The translations under genes were made by a program, and so were the position numbers. The notes under the pieces were generated by a model that saw nothing but the letters and a program-made list of their open reading frames with translations, was not told where the DNA came from and ran no database searches. Positions 31,831 through 40,606 of a stretch of DNA of 64,000 nt are shown one piece after another (position 1 is the stretch's first letter; each line of letters opens with the position of its first letter). The stretch is from Epithemia pelagica (taxonomy: Eukaryota; Bacillariophyta; Bacillariophyceae; Surirellales; Surirellaceae). The stretch covers positions 3,348,001-3,412,000 of the forward strand of contig OX337229.1 of the NCBI GenBank assembly GCA_946965045.2, in the 5' to 3' direction.

Positions 31831-32421
31831 CTTGTTGACCTTTGGACTTTGGAATAGGAGGAGCAAATGCCGCTCGGAAGGGAAGAGAGTGGTTGGCTTA
31901 TGTCAGTGGCACGTCGAATGGACAAACGCTCGGCTCGCGGAGGAAGGTCAAAATGCTATGTGAGCTACCTACTCCCCTAGCTAGGACAAACCAGCTTTCT
32001 CTACTCAATGTTCTATGGAAGGGAAAAAGGAAAGACTGGTTCCTCGGACAATTGGTCCGTAGACCTTACGATTGTGCGTGTCCGTACTTAGGAGGCCGAC
32101 ATTATAAATAATAACAGGAGAAAGAAACAAGTATACGCGTGGTCACTCTGGCGTAATTTCAGCCGGACGACCGGTCGTCTATCAGCGTGTTAACAGGAGA
32201 AAGAAACAAGTATACGCGTGGTCACTCTGACGTAATTTCAGCCGGACGACCGGTCGTCTATCAGCGTGTTAACCATGACAACGAGCTCGTAAGGTTTTTT
32301 GAATTTCGAACGGAATCTGTGGCCTATCGAGCGAATCTGCTTCATTACATATTTTCATTTGATTTGTTAACCTGTTCCTTCGTGACCATAGTGCTATAAA
32401 ATGGCAATAATCGAAGGGAGC
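31831..32421. other. Intergenic region carrying a tandem duplication
   Basis: Outside the 79-bp duplication (see the repeat entry) nothing coding is visible. The region holds the 5' flank of the DUF1764 gene and the 3' flank of the sulfotransferase-like gene. Confidence 0.5.
32112..32273. repeat. 79-bp direct tandem duplication with an internal 14-bp palindrome
   Basis: Two head-to-tail copies, 32112-32190 and 32191-32269, plus four bases of a third, differ at one position (G to A). Each copy contains the perfect palindrome GACGACCGGTCGTC (32166-32179 and 32245-32258). The near-identity suggests a recent duplication. Confidence 0.92.
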
Positions 32422-33897
32422 TCACAGTTCATCCGGATGTTTGTAATGGAACTCTTTCATCAGTCTATGGTCCAAATGTTTTTGAGCAAAAATCAAATCC
32501 TGTCTCGTCATGTTGTGAATTCTTCGTCCGTGATCTTGGCCATACTTGATTATGGCAGAAATCATGCTGCTCTGTGGTTTGATGTCATCTGTGGGGACAC
32601 AACAAAGAAAACGAGCCATCCAATGAGTGGTGGTTTCTCCACTGCACGAACGCACCAAAACTTAAAACACACACACGTCGTACCAAAATACTTTTTTCCT
32701 GCCTTGGATGATTGTGTTTGATACCGAAACTGATCATGTTTCCAGTTTGCACCCACGCACTCCCGTATAGATTCCATAACTTCAGGTGTATGAAACAAAA
32801 TATCTGAGAAATATAAGACGCCATTGTCGCGTGTCGGCCAAAGAGAGAATGAGGATTATTTCTGGTGTCTTCGCAATGTCGTAACTCCAAAACACGTGAA
32901 CAAACGTACCTTCAAACCGGATCATGAGGCGTGGAAAGTGGGCATCGTAGTATTCTCCATACCATTCGGACCAGACATGGACCAAGGAATCCCACGTTCG
33001 TTTGTACTGAAGAAGGGGGCCCAACGCCAGTTGGGCGGGGACACTGGTTTGTCGATCGTCCACGAGATTGGGGCAATGAGACTTGTCGTGATTCCACTTA
33101 AGTAAATAAGGACTTTCACACATAGACTGGAACCATTGATAGGGATCTCGCACAATGACAACCGGCAAAACCGATGAGTGATCATTAGGCTGGCGGAAAA
33201 AATGTCGTCCTCGTAAGGCGACCCACTGGGGTTCGATCCAAGAGCACACCAATTTGAGTGAGTTAGGTAGAAAGCGCAAACGAACAAAGCAGAAGGTATC
33301 ACTCACTCCATGTTTGTGCCAGGGAACATTCGCGAGGATGCCCAACTTAGGGTTGTCGGGCATGGCGAGATTTTGAAAAAAGTATTGTGCCATGGCGTTG
33401 GTGCCCGTGTTGAACATACCTGCCACTGCGGCACTCCGGTTTTTGGATCGATGCATGGATCGAAACTCATGACAACGTTCCAGCCCCAAAATCACAGGCT
33501 TGCCACCGTATAATTTAGTTACATCTTTCCATCTCGGAATCCGAAGCAAGAGTTCCAGGTCAATTTTAATGCCAGCATTTTCCAAAATGTCAATCACCTT
33601 ACGACGCTGATCAATGGCGTCTTGCCAGTATACGGGTTTTCCTGCAACGTGCGTAGTGTTTCGAAGATCGGTCAAGTTGTTCAAAGCCACGACCGGGGTT
33701 TCGGTGGATATTCGACTCAGCGAAATCGAGCCAATGTGGTATTTTCTCTCGCCTTGCTCCTTCCGAGAAAGTTGGGGTGGAGCTTCCAAGCATAGTTGCA
33801 CTGCCATCACAATGGCTGCGAACGCGAGCAAACGCAAGGCCACCTCTTTCAGGCTCAAGGCTCGGCCGGTTTCTTTGGTTCTAGTATTGAGCTTCAT
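32422..33897 (-). CDS. Sulfotransferase-like type II membrane protein (diatom family)
   Basis: Four exons (33307-33897, 33225-32910, 32803-32684, 32588-32422) with introns of 81, 106 and 95 bp give 397 residues. The first intron (33226-33306) is 81 nt without a stop and would be translated as 27 extra residues if missed. One N-terminal membrane anchor (about 16-38) predicts a Golgi-type type II topology. A PAPS-binding-like loop, VAGMFNTGTNAMAQ, is followed by VPWHKHG, then VLPVVIVRDPYQWFQSMC, HCPNLV, RFEDILFHTPEV and a terminal ALxxxLM-like helix. This layout is shared by a large family of sulfotransferase-related proteins that I associate with diatoms. The acceptor substrate is unknown; sulfated wall or mucilage glycans would be a reasonable guess. 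Confidence 0.78.
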
Positions 33898-34183
33898 TGT
33901 CTCAGATACTTGCTCAAATGGAGAGAGACATGGACTTGTTTCTTGTTACATGGCCTGAACTCCAATGACATCCATTTCAGTCGCACAAATTAACGGAAAA
34001 ATTAAGACGCGCGTGAAAAAAAATGCGCGAGACGCGAGATGTACGGGTATCTTTTTGGGGTGCGATCTTTGCGCTCGATTGACACATGGCAGTTGATGGC
34101 TTGAGTAGAGACTCTCATTCCACTTGAACGAGACTGTTCGTAGAGTTTTGATTTACACGGCGGAACGAAGGAGGAGAAAGAAT
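33898..34183. promoter_or_regulatory. Divergent promoter region (sulfotransferase-like / CreA-like)
   Basis: 286 bp between opposing start codons. No other feature is visible. Confidence 0.45.
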
Positions 34184-34897
34184 ATGAAGCGCTTTCTTGT
34201 TCATGGCTCACTTCTTGTGGCAAGCTGCATGGGCTTTGTCGTCTTGCCCAATGCAAGATCGCTTCCATCACGGCAACATCATTCGCGCAACACGCCGCCC
34301 ATGGATTCTTGCTTGAACGCTCAACGGAATGCCTTTGAGTCCGCGAAAGCAATTACGATGGCTGGTTTGATTGCTGCATCCTCTGTCTTTTGGAATCCCT
34401 CGGCACCCGCATGGGCCGAAGGGGCACGAGTGGTTGGATCCATTCAAGGTTCCGGATTGGTCTTTAAGGACACTCTTCAAATTGAGTCTTTTGAAGATCC
34501 CAAAGTCAAGGGTGTGACTCTCTATGTGAGCAACTTTCAACGCCCCCTCACGGAACGTCTGACCAGCAATTTCTTGGCCGATCCCTCCTATGCCTCTGTG
34601 GCCTGTGCCAAAACAGGGCCTGTCGCAATTGCCGACAATATTGGCAAGGGAAAGGGAGGGGAACAAGTATTTGATGAATCTCGAAGCTTGTTTTTTAAAA
34701 CTCTCCGTGTTCAACGTCTTTACGATGAAGATACCAATACAGTTGTCTATGTCAGCTACAGCACCCGCCTCGACAAGGGTGATGATACCAATAAGAGCCG
34801 CTTCAAAAGTAGCTTGTGTGCCGTGAATCTCAATGAAAGCGGCGGAGTCAGCAGCAAACCGACCCCTGCGTCCCCTCCACCGCCGTCGGCAGAGTAA
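34184..34897 (+). CDS. CreA-family protein predicted for the thylakoid lumen
   Basis: The frame opens at TTG 34124; ATG 34184 gives 237 residues. The N-terminus has a signal peptide (FLVHGSLLVASCMGFVVL). A second hydrophobic segment, AITMAGLIAASSVFW, ends in a PSAPAWAEG cleavage site, which suggests a tripartite leader for delivery to the thylakoid lumen. The mature domain follows the bacterial CreA (YjeF-unrelated, PF05981) pattern: GSIQGSGLVFKDTLQIESFEDPKVKGVTLYVS, SVACAKTGPVAIADNI, VFDESRSLFFKTLRVQRLYD and VYVSYSTRL. CreA in E. coli is a periplasmic protein of unknown biochemical role. The C-terminus has a short Pro-rich tail. A lumenal CreA in a diatom implies inheritance with the plastid or from bacteria (inference). 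Confidence 0.82.
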   Translation: MKRFLVHGSLLVASCMGFVVLPNARSLPSRQHHSRNTPPMDSCLNAQRNAFESAKAITMAGLIAASSVFWNPSAPAWAEGARVVGSIQGSGLVFKDTLQIESFEDPKVKGVTLYVSNFQRPLTERLTSNFLADPSYASVACAKTGPVAIADNIGKGKGGEQVFDESRSLFFKTLRVQRLYDEDTNTVVYVSYSTRLDKGDDTNKSRFKSSLCAVNLNESGGVSSKPTPASPPPPSAE

Positions 34898-35155
34898 ATA
34901 AAGTTTAGGCAAGTGTGGTGACGAACTAACGTTACAGATAAAAAAGAGTCTTGTTTCATCAGTGTTACGGATTCTTGTAATTAGACATTTTAAGGACACC
35001 AATCAACAAATGACACCAAGAGATGGTGTCATTCCCTTGCACGATACCAACTTGAACAGGTGTGGTAAGAGTGCTTCTTCAAGTGTCTCTACGAAGTATG
35101 TATTTGCTCGGTTCTACCGAACCGGTTGGAAGATTTGTAGGTGTGTGCATGTGTT
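34898..35155. other. Convergent intergenic region, nothing seen
   Basis: 258 bp between the converging stop codons of the CreA-like and LRR membrane genes. No gene is visible. Confidence 0.4.
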
Positions 35156-37252
35156 TTAGAAACACTTGTCGCAACAAGTGCACCCCACAGCACAGTCCAC
35201 GGAAAGAAATTTGAGTCGCTCAAAGGATTTCAAATTGCACACCTCTTGTGGGACATTCCCAGTGATGGAATTTCCCTCCATTCGAATCGTATGGAGCATC
35301 TTGAGTTCCCCCAGCTGAGTTGGCAAGTTTCCCATGATTCGATTGTCATCCAGGTACGCATAATGCAAGGCCGCACATTCACCCAATTCGGCAGGAAGGG
35401 GACCCGAAATGCTATTGTTACTCAACCACAACTCCTTCATGGCCTTCAATTGGCCTATATTTGGTGGGATTGGTCCATGAAGCTTGTTATTCTGCAAATG
35501 AAGTACTTCCAGTTTGGGCATATTGGTCCACTCGGTGGGAATGGCGCCTGAAATCATGTTGTTTTGCATGTGTATCGAACGCAAGTTTGGCATATTTCCC
35601 GCTTGGGAAGGAAGCGGACCTGTGAGTTTATTGTCATTCACACTGACACGCTCCAGGTTGCTGTTCAAGTAAAACAATCCGTTTGGAAACCGTCCCGTGA
35701 TCTGGTTTTCGTGAGCCGAGAATACCATCAAGTTGGCCAAGGTTTCCATTTCGGGTGCAATGGTACCTCCAAATTTGTTCTTCTCGATATAAATCTCTCG
35801 TACTTCTATTAGCTGGGCGAGGCTAAAGGGCACGGTACCGGTGAATCCATTGGATTCGAGATGAAGAGTCTTGAGGTTAGACAGGGAACGGATCGAAGGG
35901 AACTGGTTGTTCAAGAGGTTTTCGGACAGGTCCATGACACGAAGGTTGGAGAGACGATTAATTTCGGTGGGAACCGAACCCGAGAACTTGTTCTTGGACA
36001 AGATAAGTTCGACCGTACTCTGCAAAAAACCAATCTCCGGTGGGAGTTCTCCCTGCATGCGGTTCTTCGTCAAATGAATATACTTCAGTTTGGGCAAGTG
36101 ACGCACCACTGAAGGAAAGTTCCCGCTCAAACGGTTTTTGGACAAATCCAATCGTTCAATGGAATTGAGAGCTTTGATTTCAAAGGGAAAACTGCCCCAT
36201 ACGTAGTTGTTGGTGAGATTGAGCGCGTAGATGGGGGCATTGTCATCGTAGGTACGCATATCGATTCCGTCTACCGTTCTCATTTCACATTGCACTCCGT
36301 ACCAGGAACAAAAGCCCTTCTTGGAAAGCCAATTTTCTTGGACATACCATCCTGCGACGGGAACTCCTTCGAACTGATCGTCTGCCGTTTCAATGGGCTT
36401 TTGTTTCCCAGTCGATCTTTCATAGAAGGCGAACGAGTTGTAAAAGAAAACAGCAAGGGAAAAGCGCTGAAGAATCATTGGATCATCGTGTGCTAGCCTT
36501 GCTTGGTCCGAATAAGCAATCCATCGAAGGGCTCGTGCCTGAGGTGATCTAGAAGCGAGGAAATGTTTGGGATCGGATACCCCATTCATCACAATGTGAT
36601 CCATGATATCGTTAAATCGTTGCGAGTTTTGTGCGCGAAGAATCTGCTCCGGAGAAAGGTCGGACGTCGAGGTGAGAGCATGGAATGTGAAGAAGCCAAT
36701 AATGAAAAATGCAAATACAAGCACCAGAATGGACAAGAAACGTTGTTTGGATTTGAAAAAAAGGTAACGCATACGGCCGCAAACAGGGCCAAACATCGAG
36801 GAGGTCCGAGAGGCCCGTTGATCCCCTAGATACAGCTCTGTATCAGCAGCAATTGCATCATGTTCCGTGTTTGTGTGGTGGTCCTCGCCAAACAGGAATC
36901 GTTTCGTCCGTCCAAAGAAGCTATTGTCCTGCTGTGTGTAAACACCGGCCTGATGGTCCATCAAGTTCACCGCTGTGGTTTGAGAGACTTTGGAGGCAAA
37001 ACCACCAGCTGATGTTGTATTCCTGGTGGTAACGGTTTGCTGAAGTGCCTCGTCTTCATCGTAGAGGAATCGACGGGCCGTTTCTTGATTGCGTTGTCGT
37101 ATTGATACAAATCGGCCCTCACTATCAACAGAGTTGCTGTCCAGCTCTAACGAAGCCGAAGTGCCAGAAGCTGCTGCTTCCATCATATCCAGCTGACGCT
37201 GGCGCGCCGCTCTCCGTTCAAATCTCGACTTGGCAGGTTTATTTGAGCTCAT
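35156..37252 (-). CDS. Leucine-rich-repeat single-pass membrane protein
   Basis: A 698-residue protein from ATG 37252 (the frame runs three codons further to a GTG). The N-terminal ~170 residues are hydrophilic and presumably cytosolic, with two related motifs, RRFLYDEDE and KRFLFGEDH. One membrane segment follows (FLSILVLVFAFFIIGFFTF, about 172-190). The extracytosolic part starts with an alpha-helical cap, then a Cys pair (GFCSWYGVQC) and about 13 plant-type LRRs of 23-25 residues (LxxLxLxxNxLxGxxP). It ends with a Cys-rich cap (CTCCDKC). The ectodomain resembles plant LRR receptor kinases, but no kinase domain is present. Such LRR proteins are abundant in diatoms. A role in adhesion or signalling is only an inference. 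Confidence 0.85.
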   Translation of the reverse strand: MSSNKPAKSRFERRAARQRQLDMMEAAASGTSASLELDSNSVDSEGRFVSIRQRNQETARRFLYDEDEALQQTVTTRNTTSAGGFASKVSQTTAVNLMDHQAGVYTQQDNSFFGRTKRFLFGEDHHTNTEHDAIAADTELYLGDQRASRTSSMFGPVCGRMRYLFFKSKQRFLSILVLVFAFFIIGFFTFHALTSTSDLSPEQILRAQNSQRFNDIMDHIVMNGVSDPKHFLASRSPQARALRWIAYSDQARLAHDDPMILQRFSLAVFFYNSFAFYERSTGKQKPIETADDQFEGVPVAGWYVQENWLSKKGFCSWYGVQCEMRTVDGIDMRTYDDNAPIYALNLTNNYVWGSFPFEIKALNSIERLDLSKNRLSGNFPSVVRHLPKLKYIHLTKNRMQGELPPEIGFLQSTVELILSKNKFSGSVPTEINRLSNLRVMDLSENLLNNQFPSIRSLSNLKTLHLESNGFTGTVPFSLAQLIEVREIYIEKNKFGGTIAPEMETLANLMVFSAHENQITGRFPNGLFYLNSNLERVSVNDNKLTGPLPSQAGNMPNLRSIHMQNNMISGAIPTEWTNMPKLEVLHLQNNKLHGPIPPNIGQLKAMKELWLSNNSISGPLPAELGECAALHYAYLDDNRIMGNLPTQLGELKMLHTIRMEGNSITGNVPQEVCNLKSFERLKFLSVDCAVGCTCCDKCF

Positions 37253-37669
37253 CGTCGACACTGGTTTCTATTTTCTCTGTCAACCAAGGCAAAGACGAAC
37301 ACCACTCAAGGACTCGATCGAGCGAAGGAATGTCAGTTGAGGTCCTTTTGCAATTCGTTCGATGACCTCTATTCGTACCCACGATGTGATTGGGGGAGAA
37401 ACTTGGGGTATGGTAGGGATCGTGGGTAAACCGCGTAGCTGGTTGGGCAGTCACAAAGAATGACCATTGATTGGGGCTTTATCTCTCCTAAGGTTCGGGC
37501 TCTCAGACAGCGCGCACCCTGTCCACTTCTACTGCCCTGCGCGCCCGCAGCTCCGTTGTCCCTTTTTCATGACAAATGATCCCAAAAATCCAAGACATCA
37601 AGAAGAATCAAGATTGTCGAGGAGGTATTTGTTTTTTGAGACAAAGGGCTAACGATCAACAACATCAAG

Positions 37670-37706
<37 letters not shown>

Positions 37707-37765
37707 AGAAGAAGAAACTTCCAAAACACCAGGTGCTTCTCTGCAAGTTTTGTATTGGATGACTC
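37253..37765. promoter_or_regulatory. Divergent intergenic region with (GA)n microsatellite
   Basis: 513 bp separate the LRR membrane gene and the transporter gene. A (GA)n tract of about 15 units followed by four GAA units lies at 37672-37714, about 50 bp upstream of the transporter ATG, so it is probably in that gene's 5' UTR or core promoter. Confidence 0.6.
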
Positions 37766-39757
37766 ATGAGTGTCGAAACGCCGCAGACGGCCCCACCGTC
37801 GCCCTTTTTTGAGCCCTCAACGCCGGTGGTAACAGTGACACAGCAAACACCTGGTGGAACCAAGCGGAAACTCAAGCAGAAGGCAGAAATTGCAGAGCAC
37901 AAAACTGGTTTGTTTGGATGCACTGCCAATCTGGTCAATGCCATTGTCGGTTCGGGAATTGTCGGTATTCCCTATGCCATGAAACAAGCTGGCTTCCTAG
38001 CAGGAGTTGCCTTGATCATACTTTGTGCTGTATTGACGGAAAAGTCGCTTCGTCTGTTAGTGGCCACTGCCAAGCATGTGCAATGTCCTTCCTACGAAAC
38101 TGCAGCTGAAGCAGCCTATGGGCCACTGGGATTCCGATTTGTGGCTCTAAATATGCTGATCCTTGCTTACGGCGCGATGTTGTCCTACCTTATGATTGTC
38201 AAAGACTCTTTCTCTTCACTCTTTGGCGTGGAACCTGACAATAAACCTTTACGAAGAGCAATTCTTCTTCTTGTGTCACTCATGGTCATGCTCCCTCTCG
38301 CCTGCAAACGAGACATGGCTGATTTAGCTTTTACAAGTCGAGTCTCGGTTGCAATTGACGTGTTTTTGGTTTTCTTGGTGGCCCAGCAAGCTCCAGTCGC
38401 TCCATCGTTTGAATCCATTGGAGGATGGGAAGGCCTCCTTCATCGCACAGTTCACTTTGATACCCTTTTTGTCGGGTTGGGCGTCTTGTCCTTTGCCTTT
38501 GTTTGTCAGCATTCAGCGTTTATCATTGCAGGAAGTATGGAAAAACCGACCAATGCGCGCTGGTCCGTTGTGACACGAACTGCTTTGCTATCCTCCTGCA
38601 CTTTGGCCCTGGTGGCTGGGGTCTCCGGCTACCTCGGGTTCCTCGAGAACACAAAGGGAAATGTACTCAAGAATCTGGATACGGAGAGCTTGGCAGGTAC
38701 TGCTGCTCGGACCATGCTGGGTATAACAATGCTTTTTGTCTTCCCACTCGAATCCTTTGTGGCTCGTCATGTGTGTGTCGTCCTTCTTTTTGCAGGTCGA
38801 CGTGCCCATGAAGGTGACGACACAACAATCCTCAATCGCCGTGATCGACGGATTGGTCTCACCACTGTCTTGTATATCTTGGCCCTGGTTCCGGCGGCAG
38901 TCTTTGACGACTTGGGCCCCGTGTTGGCAATCACCGGTGCCGTGGGAGGATCTTGCTTGAGCTACATTGGGCCAGGGCTCATCTACTTGGGAGTGCATGG
39001 TGGTCGATTTTTGGAACTGGTGGATCAATCATGGCTTGGGAGCATTGCCACCCGGAGAAGACAAGGGGGCACAGCTGGTGGCACGCCGAGAGAACAAACT
39101 GGTCGGGCCAACGAGACGACCCGACTGGTAAGCCAGACAACTGCTCCGGCAGCTAATTCGAACGCTTCAGAGATGGTATCCGAGTCCTCCTTCGTCATTA
39201 CGACATTGAACCAACTGGTTTGGTTTCTGTTGGGGATGCCCTTTTGGTGCTTTCTTGCGAGTGAAGGCAAGACTGGACTTGAACGACATAATCTCGAAAT
39301 GGCCCTGAAATCACCTCATCCTATACGGATTGGAGATGTGAGAAAAGCCCGATCCGCCGATGTGGAGCGACAACAAGATCACCGAACGACCATTGACTCG
39401 AGTAGTGCCGCCCTGATGATTGCTCCTGGAGAACAACTGGTACGGCACAACTCCTTTTCCACACCATCACCTTCAGGAACTACTGGAGTGAGCACAATCG
39501 GAGGACTACCGCCTCCCTCTCCTTCCACTATTCGGACCAACAACGTGCCAAGGGGTGTGGGTATTAACGAGATGCTGGGGAAGCAACTAGTACAGAAACG
39601 GAAGTTGCAGGAGCAAGTTTCCGTTCTGGAACGAGACCAACAAGAAGCCCCTGCTGGATGGTGCGAGTTTCTCGTTGCAATGTTTTATGTTTTGTTTGGA
39701 ATGTTGGCACTATTCGCTGGTGTTCTATCCCTTGTTCAAGAAAAATCGGAGGATTGA
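37766..39757 (+). CDS. Amino acid/auxin permease (SLC38-like) transporter
   Basis: A 663-residue protein from ATG 37766. After a ~45-residue hydrophilic start, the first membrane helix carries the family hallmark ANLVNAIVGSGIVGIPYAM, followed by KQAGFLAGVALIILCAVL. About ten further hydrophobic helices run to residue ~400 (for example MLILAYGAMLSYLMI, VGLGVLSFAFVCQHSAFII, VLAITGAVGGSCLSYIGPG). This is the AAAP superfamily fold of SLC36/SLC38 transporters, which carry neutral amino acids with H+ or Na+. A long hydrophilic insertion (about 430-620) separates the last helix (EFLVAMFYVLFGMLALFAGV) from the others. That is longer than in animal SLC38 proteins and is rich in Ser/Pro/Gly, so it may be regulatory. 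Substrate not determinable. Confidence 0.85.
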   Translation: MSVETPQTAPPSPFFEPSTPVVTVTQQTPGGTKRKLKQKAEIAEHKTGLFGCTANLVNAIVGSGIVGIPYAMKQAGFLAGVALIILCAVLTEKSLRLLVATAKHVQCPSYETAAEAAYGPLGFRFVALNMLILAYGAMLSYLMIVKDSFSSLFGVEPDNKPLRRAILLLVSLMVMLPLACKRDMADLAFTSRVSVAIDVFLVFLVAQQAPVAPSFESIGGWEGLLHRTVHFDTLFVGLGVLSFAFVCQHSAFIIAGSMEKPTNARWSVVTRTALLSSCTLALVAGVSGYLGFLENTKGNVLKNLDTESLAGTAARTMLGITMLFVFPLESFVARHVCVVLLFAGRRAHEGDDTTILNRRDRRIGLTTVLYILALVPAAVFDDLGPVLAITGAVGGSCLSYIGPGLIYLGVHGGRFLELVDQSWLGSIATRRRQGGTAGGTPREQTGRANETTRLVSQTTAPAANSNASEMVSESSFVITTLNQLVWFLLGMPFWCFLASEGKTGLERHNLEMALKSPHPIRIGDVRKARSADVERQQDHRTTIDSSSAALMIAPGEQLVRHNSFSTPSPSGTTGVSTIGGLPPPSPSTIRTNNVPRGVGINEMLGKQLVQKRKLQEQVSVLERDQQEAPAGWCEFLVAMFYVLFGMLALFAGVLSLVQEKSED

Positions 39758-40606
39758 TTCGTTGTCCAACCATGTAGGAATATTCCACAACGGATGAACC
39801 GACGTGGATTGTATGAAGCCGTCTTATTTGTTTTTTGTATGATAGCATGATGGATTTGACCGATGGAGAGATCAATTCATGTAATAAAAGTCAATGCACC
39901 CGTGTACTATATGACAGCAACGGACAGAACCAAATGAGTTGGAATCCGTTGGAGGTCTTCACTTGGCGTTTGTGTACACGGTAGTTGTGGTTATTAGGAA
40001 AAAGTGAGACAAGGATCCTGCGGCTGCGGTTGGTGGTGGAGGGAGCTGAATGAGACACGGCTGGCGACATGGCCACGTGCGCACTTATAATGACGGACGA
40101 CCGCGTGGAAGGGACTTGATGAAACTGTAGATCCACTTTCTAGTCTACAGACTCGCTTAAGTTTCTGGGCTTAATCAATATTATTATGCCCCTCACCTCC
40201 ACTCGCAACATTGCTTCGCAGTTCGTTTTTCAATCAACTCTTTTGTGAGGGAGACTTGTGGTGTTGTTGTTGCTTTTGTGGGTTTCATTGTCCCATCGAG
40301 ACTTCATGCACATGTACATGTCTTTTTTTGTCATGTTTGACAAACGCGATAGAAAACAAACATCACTTTCATAAAAGCAGATGCGATTGGACTGAAAACT
40401 GAGTTTTGAAGGAAGATATCAGTGAAGTCCATACACATCAGTCCAAACACTTCGCCTCTTGGATCGAGGCGAAACAGTTGTGGTGTTGTCGTTTTCGAGC
40501 GTGGACGAATCACATTCCTCGCCGTTGCAATTTTCGTATCGTGGAACTGTCCAACGAGAACGTGGGTCTGGAATTAAATCTGCTCCACTTGTATCATTTT
40601 TAAACG
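39758..40606. other. Intergenic, nothing identified
   Basis: About 850 bp between two genes on the same strand. I find no conserved open frame, tRNA or obvious repeat. It should contain the promoter of the following gene. Confidence 0.5.
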
